A DNA stretch of 64,000 bases from Ceratodon purpureus (GCA_014871385.1 CM026427.1:5154988-5218987), one strand, 5' to 3'; positions 1 to 13,295 are shown, counted from the stretch's first letter. The notes: generated by a model not told the origin, from the sequence alone. Numbers and translations are program-made.

Positions 1-2
1 AG

Positions 3-578
3 GTCGTTGATAGTCTAGGTAGTTTACCACTGTATGATGGTCTTCTTACGGGTGAGGAAGCTCCGATCATCGACGTCACTACTCCGCCAAAAGCAGTGGA
101 CAGTCCAGGCATTGCAGAAGTGGTACATGCATCTGACACAGGTCGCGAGGATTCGAGTGAGGGCCTCTTCAAACAGAAGCCTCCCTGGTTCGAGGAAAGA
201 TACATTCCACCTCCAGGCTACGGTGAAGCGAGGAGGAAACTGAAGAGGGATTATTTGGCACGCGCTGAAGCTGAGAAGAACATCCTCGGAGGACAATCTG
301 CTGGCAAAGATTCCTCTCTGCATGACTCCCCCTCGAATAGGCCGAGCGATGGTCATACAGTCAGTAATGACGTTCCGAGGTCTGACTCCGCGGACAAATC
401 AGAGGAAACAAGCGTCGTCGCTAATGTCGAAAAACCTGCAGAAGTGCGTCCGAGGAAGAAAGGTCGACTTATGGACTTACACCCTGTGGAGGTCGCGGAG
501 ATTTTACTTATGAGGGCGGAGAAAGCGCAGCAAGCCGAAGCATCGAAATCTATGTCGAAAGAAGGCGGTACTTCCTAG
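3..578 (+). CDS. 3'-terminal exon of an unknown gene (partial)
   Basis: The frame is open from the left edge of the window (position 3) to a TAG ending at 578, about 191 codons, so the start and any upstream exons lie outside. The polypeptide is hydrophilic and charged. It has a proline/aromatic patch (KPPWFEERYIPPPGY), a basic-acidic stretch that could be helical (about residues 80-95 of the visible part), a Ser/Asp-rich middle and a C-terminal helix-like segment (HPVEVAEILLMRAEKAQQAE). I do not recognise the family and see no membrane segment or catalytic motif. A shorter start at 96 would need a GTG codon, which is not credible for a plant gene. The composition fits coding sequence, while the downstream region is clearly non-coding. 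Confidence 0.55.
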   Translation, partial: VVDSLGSLPLYDGLLTGEEAPIIDVTTPPKAVDSPGIAEVVHASDTGREDSSEGLFKQKPPWFEERYIPPPGYGEARRKLKRDYLARAEAEKNILGGQSAGKDSSLHDSPSNRPSDGHTVSNDVPRSDSADKSEETSVVANVEKPAEVRPRKKGRLMDLHPVEVAEILLMRAEKAQQAEASKSMSKEGGTS

Positions 579-3185
579 TTGATCGTAAATTGTTGTCATC
601 GGATATACATCCACGGAGGTATGCCTTCTGAATACATTCGACTCATTCCCGGACTAAGTTCGTAATACTTACATATTACAGTAATGTGTGAAATGTGCCA
701 GTATTCCGTTAGTTTCCAATAGTATCGTATTTTTGGGTTGCTGTAGACAGAGTCTACAACAATGTTGCCTGCTCACACCGAAGTAGTACCTGATGTACCT
801 TGTTGAGAAGGATTCATAAGTGACTCCCTAATTGTCAAGTATTGGCTAATAACATTCTCTGTTCATGGTTTATGTTGAGCAGGAAAACAAACAGCGGCTG
901 GTTCCTTTAATTTACCTCGTCATCAGTCATCATCGGTCTGTGCCAGTGGTTTTATCAGCGACGGTGATTACATATTCATAAAGGATATATCTTATTGTAT
1001 AAACCGTTCTCTTTTTTATAGTGAATGATGACACATTCTTTTTTTTTGGTAATAAGGGCCGTTTGATATGGGGTCTACACTATTACATTCTATGTGAGTC
1101 TGTGTTGATTTAGAATATTACTAATGATGATACTCTTATATTGCGGATTGACCACTACGTGTTTGGTGTTTTGTTGTTGTATTTTTTTATTCTTTTTCTT
1201 TTAGACTTTTTTCGGTTCGCCGAAGCAGATGCTGAACAGTTCCTGAGGCTTCGTTTTATTGGATTCATAAGTCGCCGTCCCCTCCTTTCCATTCAATGTA
1301 GTCATGTAATCTTGAGTTTTTTATTATTCTGTTTCGTTCTTGCATTTGTGGTCAGTGATACGAATTGAGAACGACTTGGGTGAGTGATTAGACATTTGGA
1401 GGTGGCTACATTTTTCTGTTCTTTTTCCTCCCCCTTTCTTATTCTTCGTTACTTTTTTTTTAACAATCTGTGCTACTCCGTTTATTCGACTTTATGACTT
1501 ACATCTTCAAGCAGTCTGCAGTATCCAGTTGAGTTTCCACCTCCATGTTCACATTTATTTTGTTTAATATATGCTCTTCTTTGTTCTCTTGTTATCCACC
1601 GTTTATTCACTCCTGTCGTTGTGAACTGTTAATTTAATTCAAGGTTTTGAGGGTATGTCATTTCCAATTTGTTTACGAAATACATTTATCTCGATTCCTC
1701 ATACCTAGTTTCCCTATATGTTTTACCTAGAACAGAGATAGCAGTGATCATACTACAGTTTCTAATTGGTCATTATTTAGTACTTCAGAGTTCCCAGTGA
1801 TTATGTGATTGTTGAAATATCATGTCGGATTTTGTACATGCATGGCAGTTGCGACGACAGTATGGAAGGAGGTGACGATGTATCTTACGTTCATGTCACC
1901 TGCTGCACCCGCTGTGCTCATCTTCTGATTGCAACACTGACAGTATGATGAAGAGATCATCGGCATGACACACAGTGTTTCCTGCTGGAAACGGTAATAT
2001 GCCACTCTGAATGATATGTCCACTGTGCACCATTACGGGTGAGGACCCTTCACCATGTTATTTTGTTTTTTTGCAATTCATGTGCACATTCTGAGTACTA
2101 AATTTCACGTGGAGTATAATGTTATCCGCCATGGACTGAACAGTATCAGTTTCATTCATCTGTATCAAATATATTTACAACTTACAAAAATTATTAGCTC
2201 CATAAATTTTTAATTTTTATTTTTAGTTTTTTAAAAAAACTCCTTCATAATTTTTTGTTCATATACTGTAACCGTTCTGTCCCTCACTCTTTCGAACCAC
2301 AGTTACACCAGAAGTTATGAAATCTTATTGTACGTTTCCATGATCTTTTTCAAAAATGCAGGCATTGAGTATGCAGAGAACAAAATTCATCTTTCAGTAT
2401 TTGAACAGCTTTTCCTTCAGTTATGAAGAGTCCATGTTTCCGATTTATCTCAATTTTGTATCATCTGATGCTGTTCAGGATTTGCTGACATGAACCGAAT
2501 GACTATGTAGAAGTACTTGTATGAAATGGTGCAATGAGCTACAATGGTAGTACAATCAGGGATAATGTACCACACTGTGTACCTCAATACGAGGGTATAA
2601 GTATGTACTACAAAAAGAAATAGGTTTAATTAAAAAGCCTTTCAATCAGTAGTGATTATTTGTAGCTGTTTATGCATGGCTGGGGTCTGATTGAGGTACG
2701 TAGAGTCTGAAGTCAGCATTCATTATGTTTTAATTACATAAACAGTTATCCGTGTCTAGGCACATATACAACTACATTGTCATGATAAACTCTAGCTACT
2801 TAATGAAACCAATTCAATTGCATCCTGTGGTAAGTGCATGGACGGTACCCTGTTCAGATTTGTCTAAGTCAGTCACTTGTTTAGACACTCAGTACTGATT
2901 TGACTGACTGATAAATGCACAGAGAGGGTCATGATAACCAGGCGCGTAATGCTGAGGGCGGATCATTACGAGATGATGTCATTGAGACACTCAGAACGTC
3001 TAGTCTCGGCAACCATCTGCAGTGATTATGGGCCAGGTGTAATGCTGGAGCTTCGCCCCGCATCAATCACTCATCTCCAATGGGACTGCAATCCTAAAAA
3101 GCGATACACCAGGTAATGGCAACTTTCCAGAAGATTGTGTTCGTAGTGCGCATTTATTAGAAGACATCGCCGATCGCTCTCCCCA
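579..3185. other. Non-coding stretch between genes
   Basis: T-rich sequence following the stop at 578, probably 3' UTR and then intergenic DNA. No reading frame of convincing composition was found on either strand. The end of the stretch (about 3180-3480) becomes GC-richer and may hold the promoter and leader of the next plus-strand gene. I see no tRNA and no repeat here. Confidence 0.5.
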
Positions 3186-4142
3186 TTTAAGGCCGTCGTC
3201 TCCTCCCGATGATCCCCACCTGTTTTCTTCTCATCTTCGGAGTCCGCACATGAAGAGAGGTTGAGCGTGTCTTCGAGAGTTTGTAGCTGATCGTAACCTT
3301 GTTCGTAGTGTGTTTGTAGTGTTGGGAGGTGTTTTGTGAGGGCTGCATCGTTCGTAGTCAGTCTACTGCCTTCGTGCGTAGAGTTTGTGCTGCAACGCGA
3401 GTCACAAAACTTAGCGGAACAGAGGATTCGGAGATCTTAAACACGTTCTTCTGGTGCAGAGTTCAGTGCTGAACTTGGACTCACGTGTGTACCGGAGTCG
3501 TTGCCACACATACGATTATCAAGTTTGTTTCTTCATCAATCGCCTTGTTTTTTCATATTTCTCAATCCACCGTTGTGCGATGAAGAGTGTGGCTGCTGTT
3601 TCCTTCCATATTGTGGAAGCGAGTACTGTTTGCCCGCTTAGAGAATGCTGGTTCTTTGATTGATTGTTGCCACTCGAACGAGCGTTGCACAGGCCGATTG
3701 TTTAAAATTGTGACGACTGCTGCCTTTGTGTCATTCTTTCCATTTGTATCTTATGAACGAAACCCTTATGAGAGAATGAGTGGTTCGAATAGCCAGTCAG
3801 AAACGTGATTGTCATCGGTTCTTTGAGTATGTTGCAATGAATCTGAAATTGAACTTTTGTGCTTTTTCAGCGGCGCTGTTTCGGAGTCGGACTTTACGAT
3901 AACAAGTTCTGAAGTGCTCCTGATTGGAAGCGGCTCCGATCCTTTAGAAATCGGGCATTGTTCTTGGGTTCTTTGGTAAGCAATTGAACCCTCTTGTGTG
4001 AACGCAGAGAATAAGAGTCTATTATGCTTTTCGTCGCATTGGTTTGTTTTCGATTCATGTTCTCTCCTTCTCAGTTTACATGTAGTTAACCTCGTCTTCT
4101 ACTCCCACGCGCCTTCTCTGCAATTGCCATGTAAACTTCAAA

Positions 4143-7100
4143 ATGAATGCCAGTTTCTTCCTGTTTGATGGAGAGTACGATGACAATGTGGTTTTTGACA
4201 ATTATCCTCGCAGCCTGAAGAGTTGTTTCCGTGTGGTCAACCGGCTGGAGCGCAATCCAGCTACTCTTGTATACAAACCCTAGACGTAGAAGATTTCCTC
4301 GAAGTTTCCTTCTCTTCAAAGGTAATACTCACCCAGATCATGTCACCAAACTCACAGTATTGTTTTTTTAGTTATCTTCTCCAGAGTAATCAGCGAGGAA
4401 AATAGAAAAAAAAAGAATCATAACAGTGGACAATGGTTTAGCTTTATTTGCGACAGTCTTGTTCAATGCTTCACTTCGTTGATTTTCTCGACATCGTCTA
4501 ACAAAACAACAAAACAACAGAACGCTAATATACAAGTTATGTTAGAACTGTATGTGCTAAATTGCAAAAACAATTATTTAAATGTGCATTATGATGACTT
4601 TACTGTTTGCGATGCTTATTGTGATACATCGCGTCCTTAGTACATTGTCTGTATAGGTTAAGTCTTAAAGTGATAGGCAGTTCAATCTTACATTTTTATT
4701 CTTCTTCTTAAGTTAATTTTTCTCGACTTTGATTTGGCTCTCCACTGACCGATTTTCTTGTTTGGGGACCATCTTTTTGCTCCATTTTCCTTTGTTATAT
4801 TGAATATTTTTGTGTGCACGCTATCTATTTGTTTATCTGCTGACTGGCTTAGTTTGTTTTTTTCCTCTGAACTGTATGTACGACTATGTTCCATATGTTT
4901 TTCGACCAACACTAGATTTGCTCCTCAGTTCGCTTTCTTCATTACAATGCTTACGGAAGTAGTCACTCGAGCTCCTCTTTATTTTGAAACATTGTGCAAA
5001 AAGAATTTATTTCTTCCACTTCCGTGACTGTTTCGATTCTGTTGCTGATTGCATTTTATGTTGCACCATGTACAGGTTGAGAGGATGGGATTTGTTGTGG
5101 CAAAGGGACAGCGGAAATGGTTCAAAAACGAGATTAAACTCCCGCACAAGGGCTACCTTCCAAGCCCCGGTGGACTCCCAGATTGGATGGCTATTGAATC
5201 TGAATGTGCAACAAGGTGGGGAGACCGCAAAGGGAAAAACGGGTACAAGATCAGCAAAGAGTACCCCCAGTATGAAGCATTGAAAAAAAGATACGAAGAT
5301 GTGCATCAGAGACCGATGGGTCAGACTATACCTATCTATTTTGCTTTGGGCTGGGTGGCGGAGGAAAAGTTTGGACCAGACCTTATTGACTGGGCAACTT
5401 TCGCTTGTTGGAGGGCCAACAACCACGATGGACCCTTCGAAGAATTAACACAGAGAGAAGACCGACTTAGAAAAGAGGATGAAAAGCGCGTGCAGGCAGG
5501 GAGACGCAAACATCGTGGACGACCGAGTCGCAGAGGGAGAGTTGAGGCGGCCGAAACTGAATCGCTGAGGAAACGAAGGCACGAAGCCAAGAAGAAGAAC
5601 GGCAAACGCACATTGGAGGAAGGAGGCATGACAGAGCCTTCTGACAAGGAAACACTTCCAGGAGAAAAAAGACAGAAGACGTCTGAGATTTCCTCCCGGA
5701 AGCGGAAGGCGAATAGCCGCGTATTGTACTCCTCACTCTCGAAGAAGAAGAGTGCAAGAGCACATAAAACTACTGACGGGCTTGCATTGCCGGGAACCAG
5801 TCGGAGAAGGAATCCACCCAGACGTTGCTCGAGGGATGTGAACACGGAAGAAGACGTAAACATTTCTCCCGCCATAGGTACGTCTCAGCTGTTTTTTTTT
5901 TCCTTGCTTATTACATTTTACTCTCATGCCATTTAAGCATTGATTTCCTAGGAATGCGACAGTGTCCCCAAAAGACAATGCCGTGTGTAAGCAGTAATAT
6001 ATTTTTTCGATTAACTATGTCATTAAGTTAACACACACAAGACTCATTTCAAGTCTACTGTATTGATTCTGAAAATGTTTTTTCCCACCAGGTGACGCGA
6101 CAGATGTGGTGCACTTACCACAGAGCGCAGGAGTTATTACCTCGCATGTCCATATGACATTGGAATCTCTAGCGAAGAACATCAATACAGAAGCCGTCGT
6201 GGATGGGAGATGTTACACGCGGAACACAGACGCCGTGATCAATCACAAAATACCAATTGGAGCAGGACCATTTGATCCCGAACCGAAGCACCACTTCTTC
6301 GACCAGAGCGAAGGTGAGCTTTATTGGATCCTTAATATCAATGCGTTCACTATAGTACACGTTGAAACTGTCCTCTGCTACATTCAGTAGGTCGATTCGT
6401 TTTTTTTGTTACTGTTCCATTTTAGTCTTTTTCAAGCCCGACTGTATCTTTCTGAACTTGTTCAATGTACAGCTCTTTTTAGAATTTGCGAACTGAGCTT
6501 CGAACAAATGGCAAATAGAATTATGTTGGTACTAGTTGGCCGTACTTGTTCCGTAGTGACACTCTATATTCTAACCAAAAAATATGATATATACGTGATG
6601 AGAAGCAGACGATAGCGATGATACAGGAGCGGAAAAGGGAAGAGAAGGAGATACCAATGACAAATTTAATAACTCTGAAGAACAGGTCACACCACCCCCC
6701 GCTGCCAATATGAATCCAGTGACACCACTCCCCAAAGTGAACCACTTCAAGGTAGTGGGAGCAGGTCCGTTTGATCCGGAACCGAAGCCGTACTTCGACG
6801 ATGACAGTGCGGGTATAGTACTCTTACCTAAGTGGCGGTGGGTAATGAGTTGGAAGTGCAATCAATTCGTAGGCACCTTCACGGGCATGTTTGTTCTGCC
6901 ATCTTTCCATTTGCTTTTTTTTTTGTTATCTTTTCCATTCGATTTGTTCATCAATTCAATTTCTTGGTTCCCAACTGAGTTATATATTCCCGGTTAAATA
7001 GGCTGGTAGTTTCCCTTCTGTTCATGTGTTCATCTTTTGAGGTTCACAAGTGCAGAGTTGTTGAGATGCTGCGTCCTTAAACGAAGTTAAGGTTATACTA

Positions 7101-8832
7101 GATAATTTAATCGGCTTTCAATATGTTGTCTCATTTATAGGTCGAAACGGAAACGTGGCTCTATACTTTGTTGCAGCAAGTAGTCTTAACTCAATTGTTT
7201 GCATCTAATATGTTTGAACTGCGGGGAATGCAAACCAGGTGAAGACGATGACGACGCATATTACGTGTCAAATGAGGGAGGAGGAAACAATGTCGACAAA
7301 GACGACGATGGGCACGCACACAATGATTCAACAACTGCCATGGACTATTCGGATGACAATAATCTTTGCGAACCAGGGCCTCAGCGAATCGAAACGCCTC
7401 TTGAAGCGGGCCAGATGATCGTGGATGGTTCGCTTTCTGACGAGCACTACAGCATGGGTAAGTTGCTAAGATTTTATAGTAGAGCATATGTATGAACAGC
7501 AGTTTGTTCGTGAGTACTGTACTGCACCTTAATACAATAGTGTTTATGACACGTATTCACTTATTCCGTCATTTGAAAGGGGTCAAATTTCATTACGTTC
7601 TGTGTACTGCACGTTGATGAGGTAGTAATCAGCCTGTAGTGCGTAGAAAGACACACCCTAGGTAATCGACTATCCACATTTATGTGTATGAAATTGCCGT
7701 ATGTTGCTGCAGAAACAGATGATGACATTATAGACACAGTATTCGAGGGGGTGGATGCGTATTCTGGGGAGAAACGCGTGCGATCCCCTAGTCCGGAGGA
7801 GGTACCAAGACAACCGCATAACAATGCCAGAAGACATCAACATCCTGATCCGGAAGTCAACCAAAAATTAGTGGGAGCCCCCCCCTTCTGTCCAACGGGA
7901 TCTCCTCCAAAGAAAAGCGATATGACAGGTAACCCTTTGAATGGACGTACATTCTTAATAAAGTCGATTTTGCAAATAGACCTTAAGTCTCCCCCATTCA
8001 CGCACTATCCTCTAAACTCTGTTGAAGTCAGAAATTGCTCCTTTTTTTACAATCATCGGTTAGTATTTTCACAGTGAATGAATTGGATACTGAAAGCTAG
8101 CGTTCTGCTTCTTATACAGGAGAGGATATCACATCGGACGAGGAAGATTACTTTCCAGTGGAGGGTGTGGAAGCGAGGGATAAAATGATTGTGTCACCCA
8201 TACGTAATGGAATTGGCCGTGCAGGAGCAAACATGGGCACAGAAGAAAATGATTGTCAGCAGGCTACAGAAGGAGATCACGGTGTGGCCCCTGAAGACAA
8301 TACGCCGGTTCTTCATCACGGCCATGGCGGAGAAGAGGACGACAGTGACGAAGATGACATGTATGAGCCGCGACATATCCAAGTCTCGAGGAAGGAAACA
8401 CCCAGTGGCAATACCGCAGAACAGGAACAGCGTGGAACAGAAGTGCGAATCTTGTTTGATCCAGTGAGCTCTGCGGGTATCGATTGTCTGTATCCAAATC
8501 CAGAGAAAGTGAACAATGAGGACCGTGGAAAAAAGATTGTCCCAGATCAATGCGTCGGTAGCAGCGAAGAGGCCAAAGTGAATCCCTCGTCTGTCATCAC
8601 AGTGGAAGGCGGCGAGAGCAGCGGCAAGGTCGTCAAAGAATCCTCAGTGGACAACAGGAAGCCAGTTTTCCGACCATTCGAGAACTACCGCGACCACAGC
8701 TCCTCATCCAGTGGTTACTATGACAGCGACCATGGTTTGCTTTCCACGAGTGAATGTTACCGTCTCTGGAAAAAGCAGATGATGAAAGAGTGCGTCGACA
8801 ATATGAGCACTGAAGATGATAAGTCTGCATAG
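4143..8832 (+). CDS. Unknown multi-exon gene with acidic repeat-bearing tail
   Basis: Proposed exons: 4143-4268 (ATG in AAAATGAAT, tentative), 5076-5877, 6092-6313, 6609-6812, 7239-7457, 7713-7928 and 8120-8832 (TAG). All junctions are GT-AG and the phases agree: phase 0 at the first junction, phase 1 at every later one. Exon 2 encodes a compact tryptophan-rich domain (near GQRKWFKNEIKLP, then GLPDWM and FALGWVAEEKFG, ending near IDWATFACWRANN). A long Lys/Arg-rich region follows that looks nuclear. Exons 3 and 4 end with almost the same motif (GAGPFDPEPK, then an aromatic/acidic run), and exon 6 has a weaker version (GAPPFCP). The last exon is strongly acidic and Ser-rich. I do not recognise the family. 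A nuclear protein is an inference from composition only. The leader may include further exons between about 3190 and 3975 (a donor-like GTAAGC at 3976). The first coding exon is the least certain part. Confidence 0.6.
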
Positions 8833-9954
8833 TTCGGTGACCGGGAAGAATTTTCAACCCTCCAGTAAATATGTCCAAGTGTTATGTGACTAGGTTCAGA
8901 ATCAGAGTGCACTGTCTGTACAGAAAAACTTCAGTTTGAATACTCGCTTCGTGAATATGCTTCTCCAGTCCAGCGGAGTAGATGCATTTGTGATACGCAT
9001 CATTCCATATGACACTTACTTTTTTAACTAGTTTTCCTCTTCCAGACCTTTTTGTTTCGTTACGTTTTTGTTTTCGCCTATTTCACAGAACCTCTCGGGG
9101 TCCGAATGTGAAGTTACAGGATGATTACATACTTGATCCAATGCGTGCAGTTGTTGGAAATCAGCATAACACTATATGCTAAAACTTTTATAGGACACCA
9201 GTATGCACCGAAATGTAAGAGACGTACATGTTGCTTTAACAGACTTTGTAAATGAGAAGTGCTTGCCGCAAGATTCAAAGTCCCCCCTGCTAACTTTGCA
9301 TTTCTAGTCATGGAAATGGGTTCGTTATTCTGTGTCTGTTTTCGTTGTTCGGCAGTTTGCATTCACTTGTCATGGGAATGGCGTGGGGCAGTTAATCGTC
9401 AACTGCCTTATCGAAAATCATGACGCGTGTCGCCACTTTGAAGCCACCAAGTGATAAAAGTGGCAGTGCACCGTAAAGACAGTGACCAGGGCCCTGAAAC
9501 ACGGGACTCCGAAACAGCAGAACTAAAGACTTATCGACAGGTCATCAACATCGAAAAGGAGGACTGACAGCCCGGCTCCCAGGAGCACACCCCGACTAAA
9601 ATGTGACACTTGACCAATCCCATTGGTCCTCGCGGACTAGGTCAGGAAGGGCACTGTACGCCCTGGGGGGCTACTCCCGGGAGTCGGAGGCGTCCACCCC
9701 CAAAATCCAAGATATACCGTAGTGTTTGGTTTGGCTCTTCTTTTTCCACCGCTTAAAGATGGGCAAACCCATCTGAGTGCCATCGAAATCGCTGGTACAA
9801 GGTGAGCGTCTACTTTGTAGTTTAATTCTCACAGGTCGGAAAGTTCAAAAACAAATGAATATTGATAACTGGAATTCTTTCTAACTAGTCCTGATCAGCA
9901 AAATGCATTTCCATTCAATTAGAGCATCTCAAAATTTGATTTGCGTTTGAGCAG
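8833..9954. other. Non-coding, including a GC-rich block
   Basis: 3' flank of the preceding gene, then a GC-rich block at about 9400-9800 that differs in composition from its surroundings. It holds short C- and G-runs and a small CCAAT/ATTGG palindrome near 9618. No reading frame or protein similarity is visible. It could be a mobile-element remnant, but I see no paired ends, so I do not assign it to a family. The part after 9800 looks like the intron preceding the kinase exon at 9955. Confidence 0.35.
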
Positions 9955-10726
9955 AGGATATATGGCACCGGAGTACGCAAGCTTTGGCCAAGTTACAACA
10001 AAAGTAGATGTTTTCAGCTTCGGTGTGCTGGTGCTAGAAATTGTCAGCGGAAGGAAGAATGTTAATATGGAGAAACCATCAGGGCAGCAATATCTATTAG
10101 AATGGGTGAGCTCGTGGCCATCTTTCTTCTTCTAAATTTTTTTGCAGACCTGAAACCTCGTTGTGGAATGCACATCTAATTTTCATTCGATCTAGTCAGC
10201 CTATACACGATACTTTGAAATATTTTACTGAGAAACCCAGACTGTACGTGGGTCGCAGGTGTGGAAACTACACGAACTTGAAAGATTTCACGAGCTCGTT
10301 GACAAGCAGCTCGCAATGGATAGGCAAAGCATGGCAGAAATCATCCGTGTGGTAAAAGTGGGACATTTGTGTGTGCAGTATATAGCCGCAAGGCGACCAA
10401 AGATGTCGGACGTGGTTGCAATGCTGCAAGGCCGCCTCCCCTTGCCAGATATTTCAACAGACTATGAGCTTGACATGTATAGAGGTGTTGAAGATAATAC
10501 CCCTCCCATGGGCGGACTCATGACGACAAAATCTGAACTTGGCGAAATTGTGGAGTGCGAAGAGGAGTCTTCCTTATTATCAAATGTGCAGCCGATAAGT
10601 GGATCAAGTGAGGCTGCAGGATGGCTTCCAAGACAACGGAACAGGGTGACTACCGAGATCACCCGGAAATACAGAATGAAGTCTTGTAATTTCCGTGACA
10701 ACAGCACCCAAACTGATGAGTTTTAA
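9955..10726 (+). pseudogene. Receptor-like kinase fragment, C-lobe only
   Basis: Two exons (9955-10105 and 10259-10726) encode the C-terminal half of a plant receptor-like Ser/Thr kinase domain. The first opens at GYMAPEYA (activation segment and P+1 loop), followed by [20 protein letters not shown]. The second continues with VWKLHE, a degenerate LCVQ..RP motif and a 100-residue tail. The exon boundaries (before GYMAPEY, and after LLEW) are those usual for cysteine-rich and LRR-VIII type kinases, so the piece was copied as DNA with its intron. Nothing upstream encodes the ATP-binding lobe, the HRD catalytic loop or any ectodomain, so no active kinase can be made. The remaining frame is intact, so the copy may be young. 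The parent subfamily is uncertain. Confidence 0.7.
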
Positions 10727-13295
10727 GCATTGTGCGACATAGGACTCCACCAAGGTTGTCTAAACCCTACCCACCATTTGTAACCCTGATCTTGTGAGGG
10801 CTCTTTTCCAATCATAAGAGTAGTCAAGCTTCTTTTGATCCCTAGAGTAACACCCGGGTTACCTCGGTTGTCCACGGTCTTGGGCCCCGGACTTCCGGTT
10901 TAAGAAATTCTGATTGAAATGCATAGTGCAGATGAGTGCACAAGTAAGAGCATCTCCAATCGTCACGCTAACCACACACACCAACGTGGCTTAGAAGGCC
11001 CTCCATCAAAAGGACACCAGAATGGACTCAATATCAACCTCACTAATCTCGCAAACCACGCCACACATGACCCATTTTTGTCAAATTTTTTGTTTGTGCG
11101 AGATGTATATCCCGAGCGAAAACTAGTCTACAGTACCTTCCGCCTATGCATATGCAATTTGATGTGACTTCAGATAGACCCTTAATCAGCTTGTACGACC
11201 CCATGCCAATGTGGCATGCCCTAAGGGTGACATGACAGCAGCAGGGTTTGTTCCGGAGACCACTTGACGCACCATTGGGGCGAGGGCTCACCAAATCTGC
11301 CTCACTACTATACAAGACTTCATCGACTTTAAAATCCGCACCGCGATTAAAATAGGAAAAGGAAGAACAATCCAAGGCCACAAGCCCAAAGACTCCAGGC
11401 CAAGGTGCCATTCTGGCTGCCTAGATCCGAAAGCATGCAAAGCCCCTACACCCGTGCCACTACAATTCTACAACTACCGCTACAAGCACACCAAGGCACC
11501 ACAGTGCCAAAGAGGTTACAGTGAAAGTTATCATTGTGAATGAACTGTAAGTCTAAGGATCCACATCAAAACCTAATCAAGCCCCTACAGCAAATGAAAG
11601 CAGCAAAAGCAAGTAAACTGTAATGAGAGTACCAATCTACAGCTACAAGCAACCAACATGGTGCACCTACAAACTAGCCTACAAAGAATACATGAACGGT
11701 GAGGTGAGAAAATTGTTATAATGCAGACATCTCCACACCTTGCTGAAGCTCCACCTCCACCTTGAAAAGCCAAAAGAGCGCCAAGGCCTCCAAGTTTACT
11801 TGAGTTGTAACCTCCTTTCTTAAGCAACCGAAACACCACAAACTGCTTCAGCACCTCTACCCACGTCCATCCTGAGAGTCGCAGAAGCCATTAAGAGAAA
11901 TTTGTAGTTTCAAAAGGGCCTTTGACATTCATACGTGCAAAAAAATTGACCCCATACCGTGCACTTTTGATGATGGCACCAATGGTGCCATCTGGCTAAA
12001 AGTAGTGATTTTTTGTAGGTCGAGCAAGGGGTCTTGCCAATCGGCGCTGCCAACATTGTTATTTACTGCCAGCACTATAGATTCTAATGCTGTCAGCGGG
12101 CAGCAACATGTACGAATGGGCTTTTATGGAGAGGAGTCTGTGGGCAGCGATTCACCTACCACGGCCTGTCTTAGAGGGCCCCTTTGTGATCCCATTTTTC
12201 TCCTAATGACGCCTTGACTCCAAAGATTTTTGTAACTAGCCTTCTTGAAGTAGCACCAAACACCACCTAAGCAAAGATAAATCGAAGTACAAAAAGAAGA
12301 AAGTGCATCTAAAGTCGGCTTGCACCTACAGGCTACACTCTTGTCGAAGATGTACTCGAGTCAGAGATGTAGTGTTGATGCCTAAATTAGAGTGTCCTTG
12401 TTCAAAACTCTGTCGCTTGGGCAATGATCCGTCCTCTGAGCCTCAAAGAGACTCAACACAACTGTTGAGCAAGTTGCTAACATAACTAGTCGTATAATGC
12501 ACTACTACTAGTTGAAAGAATCAGACTAAAATCCTTGACCTTGCATCAACAAGTGCAGGAAGGAAACTACAACAAATGAAATCAACTATTAGCTACCTAA
12601 GAAACCATAAGATTAATAACCTTATACTACGAAAAGGAATATGAGGGAAAGAAGAACACCCATGTCAGAGCCCAGTAGAATCGCCGCCGTCGCCAGTCTG
12701 AGCTAACTTCTTACCTACAAATGAATCCTCGGTTGGGAAGTAGAGTGTGCCAAAAAGAGAGAAACCCTTGTCCGAGTTGAAACCCTCAACGCTAAGTTGA
12801 AGTAGGATACGAGCGAAACCTTCCTCCCTGCTTGAGCGGCAAGAGCACCCGCTATCTGGACCTCACCAAGGCCCTTTCGAGGGGAACTTCACTAGGAAAG
12901 ATTGGGATGCCCTAATTCCGCAATCAGTGTGGTGCAAGCGTGATATTGCGTTTACAGTTCCAGTAAGGTAAATAAACCAAAAAATATTTAAATAAGGTAA
13001 TTTGACCTAGAAGGAATAGAGTTTGAAATTAGGTGAAATTTTTTTGAGATGAAGAAAAGAAATGATAAAGAATGCAAGTTCTTTTGTATTTTAATTCCTT
13101 GTAAATAATTATCTATAATTTTTAAAGTGGGAAGTTTGTCAAAACCCCTTTTTGAATGATGAACTCTTCCAAAACTAAATGTGGTCGTATCTTCTTCAAC
13201 ACATAGAAACACCTAAAACCGTTAACTAGCATCACAAAAACCGCACATAGGACTACTTAAAACAAACCACAACTTGACATTATGTGACACTGCAG
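10727..13295. other. Gene-poor non-coding stretch
   Basis: No convincing coding exon on either strand. The region is a patchwork of moderately GC-rich pieces (for example about 12650-12950) and AT-rich pieces, which suggests old repeat debris. I could not assign it to a family. No terminal repeats were recognised. Confidence 0.4.

Noticed and set aside
5336-5875. A 179-codon minus-strand frame opposite the unknown gene
   Set aside because: It is antisense to the basic region of exon 5076-5877, and its Ser/Leu/Phe-rich composition is what the complement of Lys/Arg/Glu codons gives.
8194-8550. A 118-codon minus-strand frame near the end of the unknown acidic-tail gene
   Set aside because: It is antisense to the last exon of that gene and has no supporting motif.
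9400-9800. GC-rich block as a solo terminal repeat of a retroelement
   Set aside because: No matching second copy, no defined ends and no target duplication were seen; left unassigned.
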